Source: a virus. Taken from it: a stretch of 23,990 nucleotides of DNA. The stretch lies in the IMG/VR virus record IMGVR_UViG_3300021957_000302, positions 1 to 23,990 of that record; one strand, written 5' to 3'. Below are positions 13,275 to 20,452 of this stretch, in pieces. Position numbers and translations under genes: made by a program. A model generated the notes under the pieces. That model worked only from the letters and a program-made list of their open reading frames with translations, did not search any database and was not told the origin of the DNA. Positions within the stretch are counted from its first letter, which is position 1. Each line of letters starts with the position of its first letter.

Positions 13275-14831
13275 ATGAAGATATATGAAGCAGAAAAGAA
13301 GCTGGGACTAGAAGATAATATTAGGGCTAATGCTTCTATTGTTGTCGATTGCCCAACAGAAAAAACAAAATGGCAAGATAAAAGGCAAATAGCTGTAGCA
13401 GGAATAGAAGATGATGATTTGTATCATGTTCATTCTATATTGGTTTCCACGTCTTGGAATAAAAACGACGATATATTCGACAGAGAGCAAGTATGGTTAG
13501 CTAAGAGTACCCCAAAATACAAACCAACAAACTTAGAACACGACGAAAAACAACTTGTCGGTGGCATAGTTGACTGTTGGGCTGTTGATGACGAGTACAA
13601 TGAAATAGCAGCGGATACTTCAGTCGAAGAGTTACCAGAGGTATACCATTTATTGGTTTCTTCTGTTATCTATAAACAATGGCAAGACCCAGAACTAAAA
13701 GCTAGAGCAGAAAAGTTGATAAGCGAAATAGAAGCTAATGAAAAATATGTTTCTATGGAGTGTATATTTAGAGGGTTTGACTACGGTGTTGTGTCTCCAG
13801 ACGGGAACAATCATGTAGTAGCCAGAACAGAACAAACAGCTTTTCTAAGCCAATTTTTACGTTCTTACGGTGGGGAAGGTATGTACCAAGACCATAAAAT
13901 CGGTAGGATACCTAAGAATATTACCTTTAGTGGTAAGGGGTTTGTTGCGAGACCTGCTAATAGCGAAAGCATCATATTTGACAAGGGTCAGGTATTTTCC
14001 TTTGCCTCTGATGGTAAAAGTCTATTTTTAGACGACAATGGTGTAAAAGCTAATATAGAAGAGAAGCAACTTTTAAGTGACATTACCAGTGCTCAAGAAA
14101 ACTCTTCTACAGAGGACTGTGTAAGCGATAACAATAATATTATCTCGGATATGGAGAAAAACAATATGTCTGATAATCAAATTCAAGAGTTGAAAGAAGC
14201 TCTTGCTCAAGTAAAAGAAGAAAACAAAGCGTTGGCGAAGCAACTTGCTGAAGCTAATGTTTCAAAGTATGAGTCAACTATCACTGAACTAGAAGCATCT
14301 GTCGCAGAGTTGCAATCTAGTAAAGAAGGTGTTGAGTCAGAACTTAGCGTTTCTAAAGAATCTCTAGATTCAGTTAAATCTGAATTATCTGAAAAGTCTG
14401 AAGCTCTTGAAAAAATCGAAGCAGAAATGCACAAGATGAAAGAGGAAGACAAGAAAAAAGAGAGAAAAGCAAAGATGATGGAAGCTGGAATGGAAGAAGA
14501 AGATGCAGCAGCTAATCTAGAAGTTTTTGCAGAGATGAATGATGAAGCTTTTGCCGTTTTTGTTAAAACTGTTGCAGATATGCACGAAAAAGACAAAGAC
14601 AAAAAAGATAAAGATAAAAAGAAAAAAGAAGCAGAGTCTATGAATAAGAACTACGCTTCAGATGAATCGGATGATGATACTACTTCTGCTACTGATCTCG
14701 TTGATAAAGATTCAACTCAAGCAGGTACTCATTCTCCTTCCTCAGAAAATGAGCAAGACGGAATTGAAGCGACTCGTGCGAGTCTAAGAAGTTTTGTTGA
14801 GCAAACAATCGTTAATAAATCTAATAAGTAA
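13275..14831 (+). CDS. Prohead protease with C-terminal scaffold domain
   Basis: A two-part head-assembly protein (518 aa). The N-terminal half looks like a herpesvirus-assemblin/HK97-fold maturation protease. After VSTSWNKNDDIFDREQVW comes NLEHDEKQLVGGIVD, with candidate catalytic His89, and later KYVSMECIFRGFDYG, with candidate nucleophile Ser160. The spacing and strand context fit that family. From about residue 298 the protein becomes scaffold-like: a long coiled coil (SDNQIQELKEALAQVKEENK onward to about 400), a lysine/aspartate run near 440-452, an acidic serine-rich segment, and a short C-terminal helix (ATRASLRSFVEQTIV) that would bind the capsid protein. An internal start for the scaffold alone is listed separately. 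A GAGG site precedes ATG 13275. The protease would be expected to clear the scaffold during maturation. Confidence 0.85.
   Translation: MKIYEAEKKLGLEDNIRANASIVVDCPTEKTKWQDKRQIAVAGIEDDDLYHVHSILVSTSWNKNDDIFDREQVWLAKSTPKYKPTNLEHDEKQLVGGIVDCWAVDDEYNEIAADTSVEELPEVYHLLVSSVIYKQWQDPELKARAEKLISEIEANEKYVSMECIFRGFDYGVVSPDGNNHVVARTEQTAFLSQFLRSYGGEGMYQDHKIGRIPKNITFSGKGFVARPANSESIIFDKGQVFSFASDGKSLFLDDNGVKANIEEKQLLSDITSAQENSSTEDCVSDNNNIISDMEKNNMSDNQIQELKEALAQVKEENKALAKQLAEANVSKYESTITELEASVAELQSSKEGVESELSVSKESLDSVKSELSEKSEALEKIEAEMHKMKEEDKKKERKAKMMEAGMEEEDAAANLEVFAEMNDEAFAVFVKTVADMHEKDKDKKDKDKKKKEAESMNKNYASDESDDDTTSATDLVDKDSTQAGTHSPSSENEQDGIEATRASLRSFVEQTIVNKSNK
14166..14831 (+). CDS. Nested in-frame scaffolding protein (221 aa)
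   Basis: ATG 14166 is in frame within the protease gene (its codon 298). It is preceded by GGAG at 14153-14156, nine bases upstream, in ATGGAGAAAAACAATATG. Translation from here gives MSDNQIQELKEAL, exactly where the coiled-coil scaffold begins and just after a low-complexity linker that ends the protease part. Nested scaffolds are established in phages, for example lambda Nu3 inside C. They let the phage make many scaffold copies per protease. The product would be an acidic coiled-coil protein with a C-terminal capsid-binding helix. Use of this start is inferred from the ribosome site and domain boundary, not proven. Confidence 0.6.
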   Translation: MSDNQIQELKEALAQVKEENKALAKQLAEANVSKYESTITELEASVAELQSSKEGVESELSVSKESLDSVKSELSEKSEALEKIEAEMHKMKEEDKKKERKAKMMEAGMEEEDAAANLEVFAEMNDEAFAVFVKTVADMHEKDKDKKDKDKKKKEAESMNKNYASDESDDDTTSATDLVDKDSTQAGTHSPSSENEQDGIEATRASLRSFVEQTIVNKSNK

Positions 14832-14833
14832 AT

Positions 14834-14845
14834 AAATTAGGAGAA
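14834..14845 (+). promoter_or_regulatory. Strong ribosome binding site of decoration gene
   Basis: AAATTAGGAGAA is followed by an A/T spacer and ATG 14852, with AGGAG eight bases before the start. The identical 12 bases precede the capsid gene at 15314-15325. The match suggests a shared high-output translation leader for the two most abundant virion proteins. Confidence 0.75.
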
Positions 14846-14851
14846 TATAAA

Positions 14852-15307
14852 ATGGCTCTAAAAGGTGATCGCGTAGAACATCTAACTGATATCAGCTTTT
14901 TCAAAAGCGACACAGTTGCAGAACGCGGAATTATTGTTGTTCATTCAACAGGTGGCTCAGGTGCTGCTATGGATGATTCTTTGGCCCAAGTAGTAGACGC
15001 ATCTGCTTACGCAGACCAACCTGCTGGTCTTCTTTTGAATGATGTTGTTAATATTGACCTCACACGTCAACAGTACAACGCCCACAAAGACGAAATGCAG
15101 CTTGGTGGTAAGGTTACTTTGCTTCGCAGAGGTACAGTTGTAACAGATCAAATTTCTGGTACACCAGTCGTTGGAGAGCAAGTTCACTTCGCTCTTGATG
15201 GCACTTTAACCACTGCAAGCGAAGAAAGCACAAGTGATCAAGTTGGTCGCTGGTTATCCGTCAAGGATACTGATGGCTTTGCTAAGTGCGAAATCAACAT
15301 TGTTTAA
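14852..15307 (+). CDS. Capsid decoration protein
   Basis: A 151-residue beta-rich protein directly before the major capsid gene, the usual place of head decoration (capsid-stabilising) proteins. It begins MALKGDRVEHLTDISFF. It carries VAERGIIVVHSTGGSG, then PAGLLLNDVVNIDLTRQQYNAHKDE, then KVTLLRRGTVVTDQISGTPVVGE, a sequence style I recognise from decoration-type proteins adjacent to capsid genes in other tailed phages. One cysteine is seen near the C-terminus and there is no membrane segment. It would bind the outside of the expanded capsid and steady it against packed DNA. Strong ribosome site 14834-14845. The assignment rests on position and resemblance, so some uncertainty remains over the exact family. 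Confidence 0.8.
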   Translation: MALKGDRVEHLTDISFFKSDTVAERGIIVVHSTGGSGAAMDDSLAQVVDASAYADQPAGLLLNDVVNIDLTRQQYNAHKDEMQLGGKVTLLRRGTVVTDQISGTPVVGEQVHFALDGTLTTASEESTSDQVGRWLSVKDTDGFAKCEINIV

Positions 15308-15313
15308 TATAAA

Positions 15314-15325
15314 AAATTAGGAGAA
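15314..15325 (+). promoter_or_regulatory. Strong ribosome binding site of capsid gene
   Basis: The same 12 bases as at 14834-14845 (AAATTAGGAGAA), with AGGAG ten bases before ATG 15334 and an A-rich spacer. It fits the very high translation needed for the major capsid protein. Confidence 0.75.
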
Positions 15326-15333
15326 GATAAAAA

Positions 15334-16350
15334 ATGTCTTATTTTGAAGATGATCAAACACCAGAGCAAGCAAAGGCAAGCAATGAAGTCCTTATGCAAT
15401 CTGGTTCTAAAAATAGAAATGAGTCTTTAGCTGCTGTTCATGAGCTTGCTAAAGCACTTGAAACACCTCTTCGTAAAGGTATCATGAGTGGCGACATTCT
15501 TCAAGGTATCTTTGAAGTGGTTAACCTTCAACCGGGTGCAACTAGCGAATTCCCATTGGATTTCCTAGCTCCGGGAACAGAGAAGGACTTTGTAGCCTAT
15601 ACAATTCCTAACCACGGACGTATTCCAGAGCGTCATGTAGAAGGCGATTACGTAATGGTTCCTACCTACGATATCGGTGCTTCTATCGACTGGCTTCTAA
15701 AGTACGCTCGTGATGCACGTTGGGATGTTGTAGGTCGTGCGATGGACGTTATGCGTTCACAGTTCACAAAGAAAATGAACGACGACGGATTTCACACATT
15801 GATTTCTGCTGGCGTTGATCGTAACATTCTTGTTTATGATCCTGATGCAGCAGCATCTCAATTCTCTAAGAGATTGGTTTCTTTGCTGAAAATCACTATG
15901 CGTAGAAACGGTGGTGGAAACTCAAGCTCTATCAATCGTGGTCAGTTGACCGACCTATTTATGAGTCCTGAAGGTATCGAAGATATCCGTAACTGGGGCG
16001 TTGATGAAGTTGATGACGTAACTCGTCGTGAGCTTATCACAAAAGAAGGTGGTCTTCTAACTCGCATCTTCCAAGTTAATCTACATGACCTAGATGAGCT
16101 TGGTGTAGATCAAGACTACGAATTGTTCTATGAGAACGATTTGGGTGGAACCCTACCTGCTGGTGACTCTGAGATCGTTGTTGGTCTAGATATGTCAAGC
16201 AATGATAGCTTCGTAATGCCTGTTCGTGCTGGTTTAGAAATTCATGAAGATGAATCTCTACATCGCCAAAGACGTGCTGGCTTCTACGGATGGGCAGAAC
16301 AAGGTTTTGCTGTCCTTGACAACAGACGAGTTATTATCGGCTCATTCTAA
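15334..16350 (+). CDS. Major capsid protein (HK97-fold)
   Basis: The 338-residue protein sits after protease/scaffold and decoration genes and is followed by a strong terminator, the classical place for the major capsid protein. The sequence runs from a charged N-terminal arm (DDQTPEQAKASNEVL) through ALETPLRKGIMSGDIL and FPLDFLAPGTEKDF. It continues to a long helix (WDVVGRAMDVMRSQFTKKMNDDGFHTLISAGV) that fits the HK97 spine helix, then SPEGIEDIRNWGVDE. The C-terminal beta part is GFYGWAEQGFAVLDNRRVIIGSF, where an aromatic GWAEQGFAVLDNR-type segment is usual for this class of capsid proteins. No separate N-terminal delta domain is present, consistent with the separate scaffold. The codon pattern differs slightly from its neighbours (more cgt and ctt/gct), as expected for a highly expressed gene. 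Confidence 0.92.
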   Translation: MSYFEDDQTPEQAKASNEVLMQSGSKNRNESLAAVHELAKALETPLRKGIMSGDILQGIFEVVNLQPGATSEFPLDFLAPGTEKDFVAYTIPNHGRIPERHVEGDYVMVPTYDIGASIDWLLKYARDARWDVVGRAMDVMRSQFTKKMNDDGFHTLISAGVDRNILVYDPDAAASQFSKRLVSLLKITMRRNGGGNSSSINRGQLTDLFMSPEGIEDIRNWGVDEVDDVTRRELITKEGGLLTRIFQVNLHDLDELGVDQDYELFYENDLGGTLPAGDSEIVVGLDMSSNDSFVMPVRAGLEIHEDESLHRQRRAGFYGWAEQGFAVLDNRRVIIGSF

Positions 16351-16373
16351 TCTGTTTCAAAATTATTAATTAT

Positions 16374-16410
16374 AGCCGGTGGTGGCACTTAGCTGCCACT
16401 GGCTTTTTTT
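16374..16410 (+). terminator. Rho-independent terminator after capsid gene
   Basis: A 13-pair stem (16374-16386 with 16392-16404, three G-T pairs) closes the 5-base loop ACTTA and is followed by a run of seven T. It lies 23 bases after the capsid stop and ends the head-gene part of the transcript. Confidence 0.92.
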
Positions 16411-16430
16411 GTAACTATACGGAGTAAGAT

Positions 16431-17519
16431 ATGGCTATTCGTCTTAGAGATAGAGTAAAACAAGGAACAGTTTCAGCAGGTACTGGAACTATATCTCTTT
16501 CTACATCTTTTAGTACGTTTCAAGATTTTGGCGATGTTCTGTCAGATGGTGATTCTACTTATTATACCATAGAGAGCAGTAGTGATTTCGAAGTAGGTCA
16601 AGGAACTTATTCGGGGAACACGCTTTCTAGAGATCAGGTTTTTAGCAGCAGCAACTCAAACGATCTTGTTCCTTTCGCTGGCAGTAGCACGGTGTTCATC
16701 ACATATCCAGCAGAAAAGTCTGTTCATCTAAACGATTCAGAGAGTATTACTGGAATAGAAAGTTTAGACTTTAAGCTAGGGGCGACCCCACCGTATGAAG
16801 AAGGAAGAGTTTTTTATGATAGTGTAAGCCACGCATTGGCTGTTTATAATGACGAGTCAGAAATTACCCTTCAGGTAGGTCAAGAACAATACATTAGAGT
16901 AAGAAACATTTCAGGAAGTACGATTTTAAACGGTCAGGCTGTAAGGCTGGCGGGTTCACAAGGAACAAACCCCACGGCAGAACTAGGTATAGCTCAATCT
17001 TTCGACTTTTCAAATGTAGTCGGTTTAGCAACCCATAGTATAGAAAACAATTCCTTTGGATATATAACAACTTTTGGATTGGTAAACGATGTCGATACTT
17101 CTGATTTTTCTGAGGGTTCAGAATTATATTTATCTCCTTCAGTCTCCGGCGGTCTTACCGGCGTTGCACCATCTGCCCCTTTTTACCAGTCTCCTATAGG
17201 AGTTTGTGTTAGAGAGCATCCCTCGGCAGGAACTGTGTTAGTTCAGCCTAGAGCAACAAAATTGGGAGGGTTTGATGTTAAAAATTTAGGAGATATTCAG
17301 CGTAGCGGAATTGCTTTTGTGTCAGATATATCTGAAAGTTCTGGTGCTATTCTTTCTAGTGATCCAGACTTTGCCTATAACGCAGCAAATAAAATATTAA
17401 GTGTTTTAAATTTAACGTTGAACGGAAATCTAATAGTCACAGGACTAGAATATTCTGATCCAGCCGTTTCTGGTCAGGTTTGGCAAAGTGGAACAGATTT
17501 AAAAATATCATTGGGGTAA
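16431..17519 (+). CDS. Tail-fibre-like virion structural protein (362 aa)
   Basis: The N-terminal ~100 residues (RLRDRVKQGTVSAGTGTISLS, FQDFGDVLSDGDSTYYTIE, FEVGQGTYSGNTLSRDQVFSSS, FITYPAEKSVHL) match a module common at the start of phage fibre and structural proteins. In it a DRVK-x-x-T-x-x-x-GTGT-type strand is followed by LSR and SSN. A central beta domain (about 145-275, YIRVRNISGSTILNGQAVRLAG to VLVQPRATKL) is often seen in fibre proteins. The C-terminus carries ANKILSVLNLTLNGNLIVTG, a shaft-like repeat unit. There are no cysteines outside VCVREH. It is the first gene after the capsid terminator, with GGAG at 16421-16424, so a promoter near 16405-16430 is expected, but no clear box is seen. 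A head fibre or tail fibre role are both possible. Confidence 0.75.
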   Translation: MAIRLRDRVKQGTVSAGTGTISLSTSFSTFQDFGDVLSDGDSTYYTIESSSDFEVGQGTYSGNTLSRDQVFSSSNSNDLVPFAGSSTVFITYPAEKSVHLNDSESITGIESLDFKLGATPPYEEGRVFYDSVSHALAVYNDESEITLQVGQEQYIRVRNISGSTILNGQAVRLAGSQGTNPTAELGIAQSFDFSNVVGLATHSIENNSFGYITTFGLVNDVDTSDFSEGSELYLSPSVSGGLTGVAPSAPFYQSPIGVCVREHPSAGTVLVQPRATKLGGFDVKNLGDIQRSGIAFVSDISESSGAILSSDPDFAYNAANKILSVLNLTLNGNLIVTGLEYSDPAVSGQVWQSGTDLKISLG

Positions 17520-17524
17520 AATAA

Positions 17525-17704
17525 ATGTTAGGATTTTCGCCTATATCAAGTGAACCAATATCTACCATATCTTTTATTTTAATTACTAACGTAGCATACA
17601 ATTATAAACTTCCTGTGGAAGTAAGAGTCGCAGAAAATACCAGTGTTAAAACTTTGGATTGGGTAATGACGTTAAGAGAAACTGTTTGGGAAATTAAGTG
17701 CTAG
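17525..17704 (+). CDS. Small virion-associated protein (59 aa)
   Basis: A short frame, ATG 17525 to TAG 17702-17704, starting MLGFSPISSEPISTISFILI. It fills the gap between two structural genes. The N-terminal MLGFSPISS-x-PIS style is one I recognise from short proteins encoded among virion genes of many phages. A weakly hydrophobic stretch at residues 13-25 is followed by a polar C-terminus ending VWEIKC with a terminal cysteine. The ribosome site is the GGGG overlapping the previous gene's end. Function is unknown, but position and conserved style support a real gene. Confidence 0.65.
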   Translation: MLGFSPISSEPISTISFILITNVAYNYKLPVEVRVAENTSVKTLDWVMTLRETVWEIKC

Positions 17705-17713
17705 AGGTATAAT

Positions 17714-18460
17714 ATGAGTATAACAGCAGAAGACATAGTAATATACGCAAGTCAGAACATGCCTACTGACGACTCTTCACTTACTGGTGGAGACATAGAC
17801 TCTAATGTTAGAGTTGTTTTTACAGATATAGATGCTACGGGTACAATTACAGCACAAAGCGATAATAACGCTGACTCTGGAACCCTTACGGTGACTGGAA
17901 GAAATCGCTATGGTTCAATACTTTCTGAATCATTTTCCATAAGTGGAACTGTGGCAGTTTCTGGAAGCGAAGTATTTGAAAGAATATTAATCGCGTCAAT
18001 CGACTCTTCGCCTGTTGGAGAGGTCGCGTTATCACAAACTCAAGACTCTTCAGATATAGCCAATATATATTCTGGAGAGACAGGGTTCAGAAGACCATTT
18101 TATGATGCCACTGCAAATCTAGTCGGTGGTGCAAACAAAACATTATATGAAAAAGTATTTGTAAAAAATAATAGTTCCACAAACGCATTGCTTTCTGCCG
18201 GAGTTGTAGAAGTTAGTTCTGGACTATACAGTATAGTAGACTTTGGTTTGGAGAGGTCTCAACAATACACAGAGTCTATAGCAAATAGATTAACCCTTCC
18301 AACCGGAGTTCCTTCTTATGGTTCTGGACTGAGCGGTGTCCCCGGAAGCGATATTAATCCATCCTCATACCAAGGAATATGGCTAAAGCTAGATTTGGTT
18401 GCCGGAGAAGCTGCTGCAAATAGTTTTTATGAAATTCAAGTACAAGGAGGAACAACCTAA
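17714..18460 (+). CDS. Virion structural protein, hypothetical (248 aa)
   Basis: AGAGG stands just before ATG 17714. The protein reads DIVIYASQNMPTDDSSLTGGDIDSNVRVVFTDIDATGTITAQ and then runs of short beta strands to about residue 100. A second beta part follows, with NKTLYEKVFVKNNSSTNALL and a C-terminal strand WLKLDLVAGEAAANSFYEIQVQ. It has no cysteines, signal peptide or coiled coil. The beta-rich, G/S/T/D-rich composition and place in the structural cluster fit a tail, fibre or baseplate component. The segment VTGRNRYGSILSESFSISG resembles regions of phage structural proteins of unknown role. Its stop overlaps the next start by one base (TAATG), with GGAGG just upstream, so the two are tightly coupled. 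No specific function is claimed. Confidence 0.7.
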   Translation: MSITAEDIVIYASQNMPTDDSSLTGGDIDSNVRVVFTDIDATGTITAQSDNNADSGTLTVTGRNRYGSILSESFSISGTVAVSGSEVFERILIASIDSSPVGEVALSQTQDSSDIANIYSGETGFRRPFYDATANLVGGANKTLYEKVFVKNNSSTNALLSAGVVEVSSGLYSIVDFGLERSQQYTESIANRLTLPTGVPSYGSGLSGVPGSDINPSSYQGIWLKLDLVAGEAAANSFYEIQVQGGTT

Positions 18461-20187
18461 TGCCTACTCCATTAACAGTTGAATTTATTGGCTCAAGGGC
18501 TGATGCAGCACAAGCCATTACCGACTATACAGCTACTAAAATTACCGGCGGTGGTGCTGGTCCATCTGAAGCATTAGCTTCTTTGTTCAAACAGGGCAGT
18601 GCCGCGATAGCTATGGATTATCCATCAGCAAGCAAGCTACAGTTTTTAAGTTTTGACGATGGTGGTACTACAAGTTTTGACTTTACTTCTGGTGGTGCGA
18701 ATGAAGGTCAGCTTATCTGGGTATGGGGAAATGCTCTTCTTGCTCCTACTTCAACTGGAAGCATAACCAGCACCGCTAGAGGCGGCTTTGGTGTTGTTAT
18801 TTCAGACAATGCCAATATTTCGAACTCTTGGGCTACTTGGACATTCTACGGTGGAGAAAATTATCCCGGCGGTTTCCAGAAGATGGTTATCGACCCGACA
18901 ACTCGCCCCACACAGTCTGGAGGTAGCTTTGCAGCATCTAGCTTATCTTCTATTCGTGGTATCGGTATCTTTTTTGTTGCCGACAACAACGCGAAGGGTG
19001 GTGCTGATGCCGCGATTATCGACGCTATTGATGTTGGTTCTGGATTAAGAATATACGGAAGCGGAACTCCCGATGCGGGCTTTAAGGATTTAATTGATCA
19101 AGACGAGGGTACTGCAAGTAATCAGTACGGTGTTATCAAATCTTTGAACGCAAGTTCTGATATTGTTCAGTATCAAGGTGTTTTAGAGATTGGTAGCGGT
19201 TTAAATGCTCAGACTGTATTTGACGATATTAACAGAGTTGTTGATTTTAATAATCCTCAATATATAGCTACGGACGGAACTGTAAGGTTTGTCAACTCAA
19301 TTCCTTCGGATTTTCAAAAGATTTCTATTGTAGGTAATTCTACATCTGGAACAACAGTAAGACTAGGAGAAAAGGTTGGAGACGGAGATACTGCTAGAGG
19401 TAGAAACGGCTTGGCTATTCTGGGAAACTCGGACTATGACATAGCTTTTAATTTTGCTGATGCGAACACAGACGAAACTTTAATCTACGGAACTACTGTA
19501 AGAAACTTCAGGGGTGGGATAGACTGGAGTTTACCTTCAAGCGGCCACGAGTTTATTGGGTCTGTTTTGGACGGATGTTCTCAACTGGATGCTTCTAGTG
19601 GAGTAAAAATTAGAAACTCTACGTTCCTAAACCATACAGGTCTAGGAGGTGCTGTTGTTTGGAATTCTGGGTTTAACATTAAAAATTCGAGCTTTGTAGC
19701 AAACCTAAACAGCTTGGGAAGCGGTGCTGCAATAGAACATCCATTTAGCGGTTCGTTCATATACGACAATCTTCAGTTTCAAAATAACGATTTCGATATC
19801 AACTTTAGCTTGGCAACTTCTGGCGATCTTCTTGTTCAGGCAACAAACAACGCTAACCCAGCAACGTTTAAAACCGCAAATGCAAACAGTCAAGTAGATA
19901 TTCAAAATACGGTAGTCTTGACTCTGACGGACATTATAGTGGGGTCAGAAGTTCAAATATTCAAATCAGACCCAACAGGAACTTTTCCTATTACTTTAGC
20001 GGGTACAGAGTCAGAAGATGACGGAACGTTCGAATATGCTTACAATTTTACGGGGAATTTTGACGTAGATATCGTTGTGTTAAAATTAGAGTACAACTAT
20101 TTTAGAACTAACAATAATACTTTAACATCAACCCCAAATACTATTAAGATTAATCAAGTTTTTGATAGGAATTACGAAAACCCATAA
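18460..20187 (+). CDS. Virion structural protein with beta-helix-like middle (575 aa)
   Basis: A strong GGAGG site and TAATG junction set the start. The N-terminal ~230 residues are beta-rich, with LTVEFIGSRADAAQAITDYTATKITGG, then FDFTSGGANEGQLIWVWGN and FATWTFYGGENYPGGFQKMVIDP-like stretches. Residues about 270-440 look like a right-handed beta-helix or similar repetitive fold: short strands with N/S turns, such as SVLDGCSQLDASSGVKIRNSTF and GFNIKNSSFVANLNSLG. The C-terminal ~100 residues form a separate beta domain (DIIVGSEVQIF, FDVDIVVLKLEYNYFR) ending VFDRNYENP, a terminal motif also seen in the 844-residue protein. No catalytic motif is visible. It is probably a fibre, spike or tail-associated component; enzymatic (depolymerase) activity is possible for beta-helices but unsupported. 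Confidence 0.72.
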   Translation: MPTPLTVEFIGSRADAAQAITDYTATKITGGGAGPSEALASLFKQGSAAIAMDYPSASKLQFLSFDDGGTTSFDFTSGGANEGQLIWVWGNALLAPTSTGSITSTARGGFGVVISDNANISNSWATWTFYGGENYPGGFQKMVIDPTTRPTQSGGSFAASSLSSIRGIGIFFVADNNAKGGADAAIIDAIDVGSGLRIYGSGTPDAGFKDLIDQDEGTASNQYGVIKSLNASSDIVQYQGVLEIGSGLNAQTVFDDINRVVDFNNPQYIATDGTVRFVNSIPSDFQKISIVGNSTSGTTVRLGEKVGDGDTARGRNGLAILGNSDYDIAFNFADANTDETLIYGTTVRNFRGGIDWSLPSSGHEFIGSVLDGCSQLDASSGVKIRNSTFLNHTGLGGAVVWNSGFNIKNSSFVANLNSLGSGAAIEHPFSGSFIYDNLQFQNNDFDINFSLATSGDLLVQATNNANPATFKTANANSQVDIQNTVVLTLTDIIVGSEVQIFKSDPTGTFPITLAGTESEDDGTFEYAYNFTGNFDVDIVVLKLEYNYFRTNNNTLTSTPNTIKINQVFDRNYENP

Positions 20188-20209
20188 AAAAAGGACGAAG
20201 GTGTATTAA

Positions 20210-20449
20210 ATGACAGAGAAAAAAATAGAGTTTGGATTAATTCAAACATTTTGCCCGCATCCAGAGAACATTGACTGCACAGACAGTAAGTGTAACAGGT
20301 GTATAGGATTTATGCAAAAATGTTTTATAGATCACAAGACTGGCGAGTTATATTGCCAAGATTGTGGGATCATGGTTCGTTACGAGCGAAAAAAACAGTC
20401 CCAAAGGGCAGCTTTAGGTATGCCCGAAATCAAGATAAATGGAGAATAA
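20210..20449 (+). CDS. Small cysteine-rich, zinc-ribbon-like protein (79 aa)
   Basis: A 79-residue basic protein with cysteines at 15, 23, 28, 31, 38, 49 and 52. CNRC (28-31) and CQDCG (49-53) are paired as in a zinc ribbon, the latter followed by the strand IMVRYERKK. FCPHPENIDC adds further possible ligands. A GAAGG site precedes ATG 20210. It is the only cytoplasmic-looking, Cys-rich protein among the virion genes, 3 bases before the 844-residue protein gene. Candidate roles are a chaperone, a transcription or translation effector, or a metal-binding assembly factor. None can be chosen from sequence. Confidence 0.7.
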   Translation: MTEKKIEFGLIQTFCPHPENIDCTDSKCNRCIGFMQKCFIDHKTGELYCQDCGIMVRYERKKQSQRAALGMPEIKINGE

Positions 20450-20452
20450 AAC

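Noticed and set aside
14207-14602. 131-residue minus-strand frame opposite the scaffold
   Set aside because: The serine/leucine-rich product is the complement of a low-complexity coiled-coil codon pattern, with no ribosome site or motif.
14588-14632. Lysine/aspartate repeat read as a possible nuclear or nucleic-acid-binding signal
   Set aside because: Low-complexity charged runs are usual in scaffold proteins, and nothing else supports a separate function.
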